Of a stretch of DNA of 64,000 bases, positions 36,901 through 50,036 are shown piece by piece (within the stretch, counting starts at the first letter, position 1; every line of letters begins with the position of its first letter). Under the pieces are notes generated by a model. It was not told the DNA's origin and ran no database searches. It saw only the letters and a list, made by a program, of their open reading frames with translations. A program made the position numbers and the translations under genes. The DNA comes from Phanerodontia chrysosporium (Eukaryota > Basidiomycota > Agaricomycetes > Polyporales > Phanerochaetaceae): NCBI GenBank assembly GCA_001910725.1, contig MJGA01000016.1:248001-312000 (forward strand). Reading direction: 5' to 3'.

Positions 36901-37340
36901 GACCACATTGCTTGAAGGGCTTCGGCGGCGACCTTAATTGCCTTATGAAATCATCTCAAAGGTGTGTTGATATTCAGCTAGCTCACCTGCCTTGCGTCTG
37001 ATTGTATCTCTTCATTGGGATTTGCAGGACCTTGACCGCTTGCAAGACCGTCCGAATCTCCAGAGTCCCGGTACCCTGTATGAATGTCATGGACAAGCAC
37101 GTCTCGTGATGTACAGGCACCTCTGGCATCGCTGCCTTGAGCCGTGGGGATGGAAGTCAGTTTCCCGAGGGAGTTTGCACTCGAGGGCTCGGTAACAGCA
37201 TGGATGCGAGCACGGTACGTCAAAGCAGTCGTCTGAATGAGCGGGGCAGTCGGGACTGATGCCTTCTTGGTATGCCGCCAGCGTGTGGAGGTGCTCACCA
37301 TGCGGTTGCAGCATGGGCAGAGTACGAGGTCGGCAGACAT
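33924..37340 (-). CDS. Plavaka-like transposase (Tnp2 family)
   Basis: DNA transposase that would cut and move the surrounding element. The probable start (MSADL at 37340; MHNM at 37349 also in frame) is followed by a Cys/His motif (CPCCNRMVSTSTRWRH) like the zinc finger that opens these proteins. An acidic region (DLDSEDEAQKQWDEEEVAEE) precedes the main exon (36664-35010). That exon shows YAELRECIHCGTSR, FSDRRDLALGLSTDGFAPFK, PLLIYNYNLPPEERFKKDNI and MVLRMKGHNGRSPCRMCKIH, the signature of basidiomycete Tnp2-like proteins. Later exons carry WAYWAFPMERYCGLLQRHIK and RVTYYGQLKHLVVLHLPA, and the last reaches the stop at 33924. No frame break was seen. I did not assign the catalytic acidic residues. 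Confidence 0.88.
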
Positions 37341-37705
37341 GTTATGCATAGCAGGTGAGCGTCGCCGTTGTGGTGAAGTCTACAACTTGACCATCATGGA
37401 ATACACATTAGCTCGGCGCAGCAAGCAGTCTCGAAACTGTTTCACTTCCTGTCACATCGACGTCACCGATGCCCTGCTGACGCGTCCCCGTCTTGCCCGT
37501 TGGGTGAACTTGACGCGTCAACAGCTCACAACAACACGATATTCTGTTGAATACGAATCAACAGCAAGTCACGCGCACCAGACGACCTTCAGAATGCTAT
37601 AAGTACTCGGAAATCTATAAGTACGTCGTCTGTTTCCTCCCCACTTCCTCATCGCAGCCTCGCTGTGACTTCCTCCTGCAGTACATTTTCCGCACCTCGA
37701 ACACC
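37341..37705. promoter_or_regulatory. Internal bidirectional promoter region of the transposon
   Basis: About 365 bp separate the divergent transposase and accessory gene starts, so both promoters should lie here. No named element was recognised. Confidence 0.45.
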
Positions 37706-38720
37706 ATGCCTCCCCGCCGCTCGAGTGCTCAAGGCAAGCGCCGCAACCAAGCTGCCGTCGATACCGATCACGGGTCCTCTACTGCCGCCACCGACACTAC
37801 CATCTCGGCTCAGGCTCAGACCATGGTGTCTACCATGTCCTCTGACCGCCCTGCAGCCGAACAAGTTAACACATCGACTCTGCCGGCCATGCGTGCCAAC
37901 GCAACTTGCCATGCGCCGCCTACCCCCGCTGTCGATCCATCCCTTCTCACGCCAGGCCGTGTTGACCCTCCGGTCACTCCCTGTGCCCCTCCCCCTGTTG
38001 ACCTCGCTGGCATTTTGGAGCAAATGCGCAGGATGCAAGGTGAGTGTAGCTGCTCGTTTACTCCGTCCTCTTATACTCACTTCCTTCGCTTACAGAGCAA
38101 CTCGACCGCTATCAAGGCGGGCAAGGTATCCCAGATACATCCCCTGAGTCCGCCGCCGATGCCGCCACCATGGCGGCCCAGCAGGGATCTTCTACCCGTG
38201 CTGTGCAAGCTCTCGAGAACGTTCCTGAGGGAAGTATCCCGAAGCCCAAGGGGTGCGCCGGAGGCGGCAAGAAGGGCTTCCATCTCCAAGAGGAGATGGG
38301 GCTTACAGATGACGAAGATGGTGACAGAATATATAACATGATCTTGGTGAGTAACACTCTGTCATTATTGTTCACTTACTGACCCATTGTTATAGTCTAC
38401 TGTCCGAGAGCTGGCTCATGCTGCCCGCATTGACCTCTCGCGCCCCTACCGTGACGTCCCGGCCGAGGACCTGTCCAGGATCTTCTCCATGGTATGTGTG
38501 CCGTCTGCACCATCTCTCCTCTGTCGAGTTCAAGTCTGATGCAGTGTTCAAACAGGCGAGGAAGATTCACCCTTTCTTGTTGCGCTTCCAAAACGATTGG
38601 GCGACGGCAGCGATCCTGAAGCAATACATGAGCAGCACCCGGCGCTACGGTAAGCGCAAGGGTTACTTCTCCTGCCGCGCTGAGGCCAGGGGGCCTCGCC
38701 GCCGTCTCGAAGACATGTGA
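37706..38720 (+). CDS. Transposon accessory protein (unknown function, basic C-terminus)
   Basis: Spliced gene divergent from the transposase and inside the candidate element. From ATG 37706 (MPPRRSSAQGKRRNQ) the first 110 residues are Ala/Ser/Thr/Pro-rich. An intron near 38040-38095 joins ILEQMRRMQ to EQLDRYQGG. The conserved part then reads IPKPKGCAGGGKKGFHLQEE, DRIYNMIL, VRELAHAARIDLSRPYRDVP and, after another intron, ARKIHPFLLRFQNDWATAAI. It ends with a very basic tail (YGKRKGYFSCRAEARGPRRR), with the stop at 38718. I recall similar hypothetical proteins scattered in agaricomycete genomes, consistent with a mobile origin. The basic tail suggests nucleic-acid binding, perhaps like TnpA of plant CACTA elements, but that is inference only. 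Confidence 0.7.
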
Positions 38721-39117
38721 AGTGCCCTGCCAGCTTGTGAAGGCGTGTAACATCGATTGAGTTTTATTTCTATTCTATCTAAGCTACTGTAACATATAAC
38801 CGTAACATAAAGCTCCAAATGTGTCTCGGAAAGCATGTAGAAACAGCCTGAAATGTGCCCGAAATTGAGTTGCTGTATTTGTACCGTGCTATCTTACCCT
38901 GTGTGCGCTCCATCAAGATTCCGTGGTTTAACAGGGTTCTTTCTCATGATTGCTGTTTTGCGCGGATATCGAGCTAACTTCTTAGTTAGTCAACGCGTCG
39001 GTCGAAACCTTTCATTTACGAGGCTATTTCTGCCCCATGATTTCGCCTGTTAAACAGTCTACGGACACCGGCAAACAGCCACTTTCCACGCGTCTGCCAG
39101 GCCAAAACTGTCGGTCT

Positions 39118-39132
39118 CGGTCTGGCGAAATT
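39118..39132 (-). repeat. Candidate right terminal inverted repeat of the transposon
   Basis: The minus strand reads AATTTCGCCAGACCG, one mismatch from the left end at 33768-33782. Confidence 0.4.
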
Positions 39133-39549
39133 CGCGAGTCCTGGACCGCACAGTGCGTGGAACGTCGACCCTGGGGAAGAGGACAAAAGAGCAGCCACTC
39201 ACCCCCGGTAACGACGAAGAGGTTCGGAACCGCCAGGGTCTCTCAGGGTCTTCCCCATCAACCTTTCCAGAATAAAGTGCATCACCCGACATACCATGAC
39301 CCGAGACACTCGCAAACACGCCACAAAGCCGTCCTCGGGCCCGGGTGAATGCAGAGATAACGAGACAGTCTGCGCTGGGCGGCCTAGGTCGATCCCCATA
39401 CATTCTTTCGAGGGGCGCCACGGCGTGTACGGGAGAGCTCCTGAAGTAGCGGAGCGGAACTTCAATTGAGATACGCACGTCGGGCGGTGATAGTTACCAC
39501 AGGACCTAGCGATTCTGCGTAATTAGTATCCGGCTCGCGACAGCCCACT
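39133..39549. other. Intergenic between transposon edge and Trm4 3' end
   Basis: No conserved coding sequence seen. Its open frames have no recognisable family. Part of it should be the Trm4 3' untranslated region. Confidence 0.4.
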
Positions 39550-42687
<3,138 letters not shown>

Positions 42688-43971
42688 TTACAAGAATTAC
42701 GGTTGAGGTAAAATGTGATCACTCCTGGCACGGAGCGCGCTTGATCTTCGCGTCGAGCCGATCCGCTTGATGCGCACGCCGAACCGACGGATCATTGCGC
42801 GGACATCAGCCCCGAGGCGCGAACCGATACGCGACCGAGTGAGGTTCACGTAAAATCGCAGCTCCTCTTGCCCTCTACCACCATCCTCGCTGCACTTTGC
42901 GTGTTCGACACACTCGTTCCGCGCGCAGCCATACCATATCTCATATCGCTTGATGGTTCTATACACGTCGAGTGCTTTGCGGGAAGGCACCTCGCAGGAT
43001 GCACAAACGAGTGCACGAAACGATGCCAGGAGCACACAGCTTGATTGTCGGCCTTTCCTCGAACATTGCTGTGATACCCGCATTGCCCCCCAGAGAAGCT
43101 CAGATTACCCTAGCGAGACATGAGCAGCAGCGTGTAATGCTCACGCCAGTGCCGTATCGACGCCAGGGTTTGCGACCGCAGTTCTTAGGTGCGTGCTCCG
43201 ATGCTCCCAATGCCCAACAGTGTCCTGACACTACTTCCACTAGAATGAGTCAGGCACAAAACCATGACGCTTGAGAAGCACGGGCTCAAGCATTGGTTAC
43301 GTACCCAATCGGAATACCGGACATTGCTGCTAGGTGTATGCTGCGGATACTATGAGCTGGCTGCCATGGAGTGCGACATGCTCCCTTCTAGATACGGCCT
43401 ATCGGTGCACCTAGAGTTGAACAAAGACGGTCATATATACGATTCATGCTGCACTCACAATACAGACACAGATCCCCGCAAATCACGAACGCCTTCTGCC
43501 TTACAGGTGACAATATGTACGTCGTCATCTCAATTAGCGGTCAAGGTGCGCCTCACTGACGTGACACCAAATACAGGCATCTGACGGTCCGATCTCAGGA
43601 TATACTTGGTGAGATGTCGTAAGTTCTACACGGCAGTCACCAAAGCGCCTTCCACACCACTGTCGTGCGTTCCGAGGTCCTTGTTTCGCATCGTAATGGA
43701 GTTCCAGATGTCCATACACCCCAGGGGCATGACACCACAGGCTGAACTGAGTATCGCCACTCATCGCAGGTTTCCCTGACATGCGTTCACCACGCTGCAC
43801 TATCGACATGCGCAATCGCTGTGCTCAGCGCCGGGGCCCGTATATATGACACCCCTCCATGCCTGATCACCTACATTCGCTTTGCTCTAGCCCTCTGTTC
43901 CCGCAAGCCGGGCACCCTCTCCTTCGCCTCTGCCTAGTCGCCACCTCCTCCCCGTTACCCTATCACCGACG
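42688..43971. other. Divergent intergenic region, Trm4 / WH1 gene
   Basis: About 1.3 kb with no gene I can support; ORFs here are short and without similarity. Both promoters should be inside. The last 120 bases before 43972 are pyrimidine-rich (CCCTCTCC, CCACCTCCTCC), typical of a fungal transcription start zone. Confidence 0.45.
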
Positions 43972-44904
43972 ATGCTCTCACGATCCTCGTCCTCATCCTC
44001 GCTCTCCGGCAGCTCCACGCACAACCTCCTCTCTTGTCTCCCGGCGGACGCCCGGGTGCTGGCAACCGCGGGCGCAAAGGTCTACCATACGCCGTTCAGC
44101 AACAAGTCCGTTGAGGGCTGGACGTACTCCGGGCTGGGAGGTACGCTCGTCTTTGGGTACACCGACACGCTGCAGCGCGACCGCGGCCTCGGCCGGCGCG
44201 CAGAGCAGGACCTCTGGTTCCGCCTCGTCGACCCCGCGAAGGGCGTCGTGTGGAACCACCAGGTGCCCGACACGCTCGACTACGCGGCCGACAAGCCGTT
44301 CTTCCACACCTTCTCGGGCAAGGTATGCTTCTAGTCCTCTCTTCGTGCGCCGCCTCTACTGACCGCCGGCACTCCTACTCGCAGAGTCGCAAATTTGCCT
44401 TCCGCTTCGACGACGACCGCGAGGCGGCGCGGTTCCTTGCGCAGGTGACGTCCCATGTCCGTGTCCAAGGCGAGCCCTCGTCCCTCCCCTTCCCTTCCCG
44501 CCCCCATCTCGTTAAGAGTCCACTCCGCTGACGCCACACCGCAGGTCCCGGGGGCCGCGCCCGCCGAGGGACGCGCGGGCTGGGGCAGCGCGCTGTTGCG
44601 GCGCAGCGGCTCGCTCCGGCGCTGGTCTCCGCGCCCGCGCCCGGCTCGTTCGTCCACGTCGCCCACGTCGGCTTCGACGCTCGGGGACAGGTCGAGGCCT
44701 CGGACGCCCTTGGGCCTGGATGGGCAGTGATGCTCGACGCGCTGCGCGGCGGGTCCGCTGCCACGGCGCCCGCCGCCGAGACGAAGCCACAGAGTGCGTG
44801 GGACCTCGCATTTCGTGTGCGTCGCCGTGCGCTGACGAGCTGCAGGAACGGAGAAGAAGAAGCGGAGTCTGGTGCCCCGCATGCCGACTATCAAGTTCTC
44901 ATAG
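43972..44904 (+). CDS. Short WH1 + CRIB protein (WASP-like without a visible VCA region)
   Basis: Likely actin-regulatory adaptor. From ATG 43972 a Ser-rich leader leads into a WH1/EVH1 domain: CLPADARVLATAGAKVYHTP, GWTYSGLGGTLVFGY, LWFRLVDPAKGVVWNHQVPD, then after an intron (GTATGC...CTCGCAG, ending 44384) SRKFAFRFDDDREAARFLAQ. After a second intron (donor at 44445) comes a CRIB-type GTPase-binding motif, VSAPAPGSFVHVAHVGFD (44625-44678). A likely last intron joins KPQ to RTEKKKRSLVPRMP and a stop at 44902. The frame between the second splice site and CRIB is one base off, as with other breaks in this window; acceptors at 44588 or 44606 could also restore it. There is no proline-rich region and no verprolin/acidic Arp2/3-activating tail. 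Confidence 0.72.
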
Positions 44905-45188
44905 CTTAGCCTCCACCCCGTCCCAACTCTTAGACCACTCCTTTGCGAAACACGACCTCATCCTTGCGCCGATGTAGCTCTCACGGCAGTAAATTATGCT
45001 CGAACCCCATGTATCATACGAAGCAAGTTGAATGGTGATTGTACTATACTTTGTACGTAGATTAAAATACGATGGTAGTATGCGTCTATGGGCCCTGTGT
45101 ATGCTACATGTCTATATGCTGTCCGTCCACAATACCCCGATTCTCCACGATTTTTACCGCGGGCCCGCCACGCTTTATCCGCGCGGAC

Positions 45189-47342
45189 TCAGAACCGGCT
45201 CAGATCGCGCCCGAAAATCCAGTTCATGAACCTGCGACACGGCGTCAGTCCACGCAACAACAGGCAAGACCGCGAGGAGACGCACCAGTACATGGGTACG
45301 AGGATCTTGTTCCGGATGCTGAGCGTGCGCGTGAAGTACGCGGAGCGCCAGAGGAGCCACGCGAGGCGGCCGGCCTCCTTCGTCTTCACCGTCTCCGCCT
45401 GCGTGCGGTCGTACACGGCCTGCCAGTCGCCGAGGTACGCGAGGCTGCCCATGTTGTGGAACACGAACGGCTCCTCGTGCGCGTGCCCGCGCACGACGCG
45501 GTTCAGCTTCTTCGTGAGGTACTTGGCCTTCTGGTTCGCCACTGCGCACGGCGTGAGGGCGTGCATGGGGCGGGGGAGGGAGCGCGGCACGCACCTTGCG
45601 CTGTCGCGGGCAGCGGCTGGCCCTCTATCACGGCGCAGTCGCCGATGGCGAAGACGTGCGGGTCCGGCTCTGCTTTCGGGCCCATGAGGACCTGGCAGTG
45701 CTCGTCCGTGATGAGACTGCGGCGCGTTTGTTAGAGGTGAACCGGGCGCTCCGATGGCGGGATGGATGGATAGCGCACCTGCTGGTCTTTTCGTGTTTCT
45801 TAGCCTCGCTGATCGATTGGATGAGCGGGTTAGGCGCGAGGCCGGTGCTCCACACTAGCAGACCAAAGGGGACTGGAATGGACTCTGTAAGACTCCTCCG
45901 ACATATCGGTCACATTAGACTCACTTTCTCCCTTTTCTTTCACGAAAAGCTTGCCCTGCCGGTGGCCGCTTGTATAAGGTCCTTGACAAAACCAGAAGCA
46001 AATGGCACGACGTACCGCTTCGACCTTCTCTACATGATGTTGGGTCAAAATGCGGATACCCTCGCGCTTGAACCGTTGCACTGCGAAACTTTGAACGCGT
46101 GGATGGTCAACAACTGTGAGAAGGGGGCACTGAATAATGGCTTACTTCTGCAAGCCCTTGTCGAAGCTACCAAGAATATTGGGCGCCACGTCGAACAAGG
46201 ATATTCTCGCCAAACTGAAGAGAGAAGGGAAATGCCTCTTGATATCCGTGTTCAGCAGGTCGTGCAATTCGGCGGCAAATTCTACACCGGTTGGTCCTCC
46301 GCCTATTGTACGTGAGCAGCACGCCCTCCCGATTGCGCAGAAATTTGACATACCAACGATACAGAAGTGCAAGAGGTTCCTGCGCTCAATGTCGCTCAGG
46401 GTTGGCTGGTTCGCCTGCTCGAAACCTACATTCGTAGTTGGATATCATCTGCGAGCACAACTTGCACAAACTCACACTCCAGCACGCGACTGCGAATCGC
46501 TCGCGCGTCGGAAATGTCTTTGAGGAAGTGAGCGTGCTCCTTCACTCCTGGAATGCCGAACGCTGCGAGAGAGAAGTGAATATATCGATCGCTAGAAACG
46601 ACCAAGGACCTACTCTGAGTGTAGGCACCTACAGCGATAACCAGGGTGTCATAGTGAATATCAAAAGTATGGTTCTGAGCTGCTGTTTGGTCCTTGCTTG
46701 AAAGCACCGGAGGTGTCGCCGGCATCTAATGTGTAATGCATCAAGACAAGCACGCGCGATAAGGAGAAAATAGCGTACACATTTGAGGGTCTTGCGCTCA
46801 AAGTCTGAGATGGTATCAGAGGACTGATACATGGCGATACAGCCGTAGGACTTACCGATTTTGTCGCACCATGCCTGGTATGCTTTCTGCAGGTTCAGGT
46901 GAGCATGAAAGGCGCACGCGGCGATTGGCTAGGCGTACCACTTGTGGCGTGTAGCGTCGGACCTGTATCGGCCGGGTGAGAACCGAGTCGCGACTCGACA
47001 CGATCACGCCAACGTACCGGTTCCACGGCGGAACGGAATTCGAGTGTTCCCACCGAGCAGCTCGCGAGGAGCGGAGTGAAGTTGAAGTAATTGGACGGTG
47101 TAACGATGGTGACATCTGCGCGCGGAGGCTCAGCACACGAGGACTTGCACAGTGCAGCAAGCAGACGTACTCCAGCGCTTCTTGTCAATGCCCCGCAGGA
47201 TCTCGTACCCTCCCCACCCTGAGCCAAGGATGACGAGACGCTGCTGGTCGCGGCGGGAGGTCGAGCTAAAGTGCCGCCATGACGGCGATGGGAGTGGGCG
47301 GAGGTGGGCGGCCTTTGCGGTGGTCTGGCGCACGGACAGCAT
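45189..47342 (-). CDS. Alternative NADH dehydrogenase (type II, rotenone-insensitive, mitochondrial)
   Basis: Single-subunit FAD enzyme that passes electrons from NADH to ubiquinone without pumping protons. It starts [16 protein letters not shown] with an Arg/Ser-rich mitochondrial leader ([14 protein letters not shown]), then the FAD-binding dinucleotide motif [32 protein letters not shown] sequence and RRYTPQV follow. [13 protein letters not shown] and [18 protein letters not shown] form the second, NADH-binding fold. [11 protein letters not shown] is the conserved FAD-site Asp region. The C-terminus ([35 protein letters not shown]) is the membrane-anchoring end, with the stop at 45189. No Ca2+-binding EF-hand insertion is visible. 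About ten introns. External versus internal facing cannot be decided, but it resembles NDE/NDH-2 enzymes of fungi. Confidence 0.93.
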
Positions 47343-47743
47343 GGGAAGAGGATGGGCTGGGCAGGTGTGTGTGGCGAATGGAGGGCGAAATAGGACGCGT
47401 CTTATAGGCAGGCTGAAGTCGACCGACCTGGAACGGGTCGCTCACGAAGGCGGCTGGCAATGGAGACAGAATATTTATTACGCGCAGGCGAGGTAGAGAC
47501 CCGTTGGAGCGGGAGCAGCCGGCGATGGGCAGCTTGACCGCAGACATGACGCTCTCCACATCCACCGGTTTAGTCCGACCATGGCTGTCCCAACGTTGCT
47601 CGAGTCGCGCGCCCCATATGCAAGTGTCGGAGCGCGACACGTCTTGGCTGAGTCACGCTCCGCCGCAGATAAGATAAGATCAGCACCTCTGCAAACTGAC
47701 TCCTTCACCTCGACCACAATTCCACAGAGCATTGGCTATCGGG
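47343..47743. promoter_or_regulatory. Divergent promoter region, NADH dehydrogenase / decarboxylase, with tandem GATA sites
   Basis: About 400 bp between divergent starts. At 47667-47680 the sequence AGATAAGATAAGAT holds overlapping HGATAR sites, the target of fungal GATA factors such as nitrogen regulators. They lie 64 bp before the decarboxylase ATG. Confidence 0.5.
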
Positions 47744-49763
47744 ATGGACATCGAGGCGTAGGTGGCCATGTCTGCCACGACTGCGGAGTCTTACCATTGG
47801 TCACAGGTTCCGCAAGGCCGGGTACCAGGCCATAGATCGGATATGCGACTATTATTATTCGCTCGAGCAAAAGCCCGTCGCGTCCCAGGTCCATCCCGGC
47901 TATCTCAGAGAGCTGCTTCCAGGTGAGCCGTCTCCAGCCAATGAGGAACGGCACTAATTATTCCCATGTCTTTCCCTCCCAGGGACTGTCCCAGAGGATG
48001 GTGAAGACTTTCAGGCCATTGCCGACGACTACCAGAAGCTCATCGTGCCCGGTATGCCTCGCACGAGTCCCACGTAGCAGGCCGCGGTGTGACCGTCATT
48101 TCCTGCAGGACTCACTCACTGGCAGCACCCGAACTTCTATGCGTACTTCCCGACCGCATGCACCTTTGAGGGCATGCTCGGCGACCTCTACGCGACGAGC
48201 GCCACGAACCCCGGCTTCAATGTATGCCCTATCCTCGACCCCTGCACGCAGTCGACGCACTGATAGCTAATCCGTGCTTCGGCAGTGGGCATGCAGCCCG
48301 GCGTGCACAGAGCTCGAAGCGGTCGTCATGGACTGGGCTGCGAAGCTCTTCGGACTTGCGGACCACTTCCTAAACAGCTCCGAAATCGGCGGTGGCGTCA
48401 TCCAGGTGAGGTTCTTTTCCCCTGTACGTCTGTGTGTCACCGCGTCTCTGACAGGAATGGACACAGACGACCGCGTCGGACTCGGCGCTCGTCGCTGTTG
48501 TCGCTGCACGCTCGCGCTACACTGCGCAGCATCCCTCCGTGCGACTCGAGGACCTAGTCATTTATACTACCACCCAGACGCATTCGCTCGGTGTCAAGGC
48601 TGGCTTAGTCCTCGGGCTAGAATGTCGCGCGTTGGAGGTTACCGCAGAAGACCGTTTCGCCCTGCGCGGCGAGACCCTGCGCAAGGCGCTCGAGGAAGAC
48701 AAATCTCGGGGAAAGCACCCCTTTGTCCTCGGTGCGTGTGTGCCATTGGCTGCCTGGGTCCAGTGGTATTGAAACAACCCAGTGGGCACTGTCGGGACGA
48801 CGTCTTCCGGGGCCATCGACCGACTTGATGAGATCGGAGAAGTCTGTGAGTCTGATCAGTGTTCTGCCATTGCGGAGCTTCGTCATTTACGGACCACTTC
48901 TCTTAGTAAAGGACTATCCTTCTATCTGGTTACACGTCGACGCTGCTTGGGCAGGTGTTACCCTTGCGTGCCCGGAATACCGGGAGATAGCGTACTTGGA
49001 CAGCATCAACAAGTATGCAGATTCGTTCTGCACCAACTTCCACAAGGCATGTAGCGCACCTGCACGCCAATACTTTCTCTGACACGTCCTCAGTGGGGCC
49101 TGGTCAACTTCGATGCGTCAACGCTATGGGTAAGGAACCGCAAGCACCTCACGGACGCGCTCGATGTCACCCCAGAGTTCCTTCGCACCAAGCAAGGCGA
49201 CGCAGGCAAGCAGACACCTCTGCCCACACCGAAGTGAAGCTCAGACGGGCACCTCACAGGCACAGTCATCGACTACCGCAACTGGCACCTCTCCCTCGGC
49301 CGCCGCTTCCGGTCGCTCAAGGTCTGGTTTGTCCTGCGCAGCTACGGCGCAAACGGCTTCCGCGCATACATCCGCAAGGCACGTCCCCACGCCGCACCAT
49401 GGTGCCGCCACTGATTCCCTCACCGCAGGGCATCCAACTCAACGAACACTTTGCCGCGCTCGTGCGCGCGTCGCGCGACTTCGCCCTCGTTACCGCGCCG
49501 TCTTTCGCGCTGAGCGTGTTCCGCCTCGCGCCCGCAGGCATCGCGGAGGCGAGCTCAACGCGCTCAACCGCGCGTACTACGCACGCCTTTCCGCGCGCCC
49601 CGACGTCCTGCTCACACAGACGATGCTCAATGACACGTTTTGCATCCGCTTCGCCGTCGGCGCCGCACGCACGACCGAGGCACACGTCGAGCGCGCGTGG
49701 GAGGTCATCCAGGAGGAGGGGCGGGCGGCGATTGGGGAGTGGGAGGCTAGAAAGGCGAATTAA
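47744..49763 (+). CDS. PLP-dependent aromatic-L-amino-acid decarboxylase (group II)
   Basis: Removes the carboxyl group of an aromatic amino acid (Trp, Tyr or Dopa) using pyridoxal phosphate. A short first exon (MDIEA) splices to [20 protein letters not shown]. The family order follows: [80 protein letters not shown], then [20 protein letters not shown] (cofactor Asp). The Schiff-base Lys is in [35 protein letters not shown] follows, and the C-terminus has [13 protein letters not shown], ending EWEARKAN at 49763. The intron directly after the PLP Lys uses a GC donor. One frame break at about 49548 ([10 protein letters not shown] to [11 protein letters not shown]) needs one extra G. Substrate choice is not predictable here. 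Confidence 0.93.
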
Positions 49764-50036
49764 ACGCAATGGGAGGGTATAAATCTAGAAGGTATCTAGC
49801 AGTAAACTTGGATATATACTGGCCATATTATATTGGTCAGAGATGTGCATATAGATCTACATACGTACTCGGCTTCTCCGAGCAGTCCGAGCGGGCTGCC
49901 TGGCTGATCCGCTGATGCGCCCTCACGCCCACACATCCGGGCGCTCACCGCGGCAGCGCTTGCGAGCCCGACTCACTCTCACATCGCCCACCACCACTAC
50001 CACCACTAGCAGCAGCCCGGCGATCCACAGCGAGCG

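Larger units (their letters stand above)
33768..39132. mobile_element. Plavaka/CACTA-like (CMC superfamily) DNA transposon, candidate limits
   Basis: A Tnp2-type transposase gene on the minus strand and a divergent accessory gene on the plus strand fill this interval. The limits are inferred from a 15-base candidate terminal inverted repeat: AATTTCGCCCGACCG at 33768-33782, and its reverse complement with one mismatch at 39118-39132. Further TTCGCCCG/TTCGGGCG-like motifs lie just inside the left end (33795-33803, 33898-33906), as expected of subterminal repeats. I could not confirm a target-site duplication, so true ends may differ by tens of bases. The genes appear intact apart from introns, suggesting a fairly recent insertion. 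Confidence 0.6.

Noticed and set aside
44545..44730. WH1 protein ending in the frame that reads straight on from the 44445-44544 intron (stop near 44730)
   Set aside because: That frame gives Arg/Ser/Pro noise, while the adjacent frame encodes a textbook CRIB motif and reads on to a sensible end.
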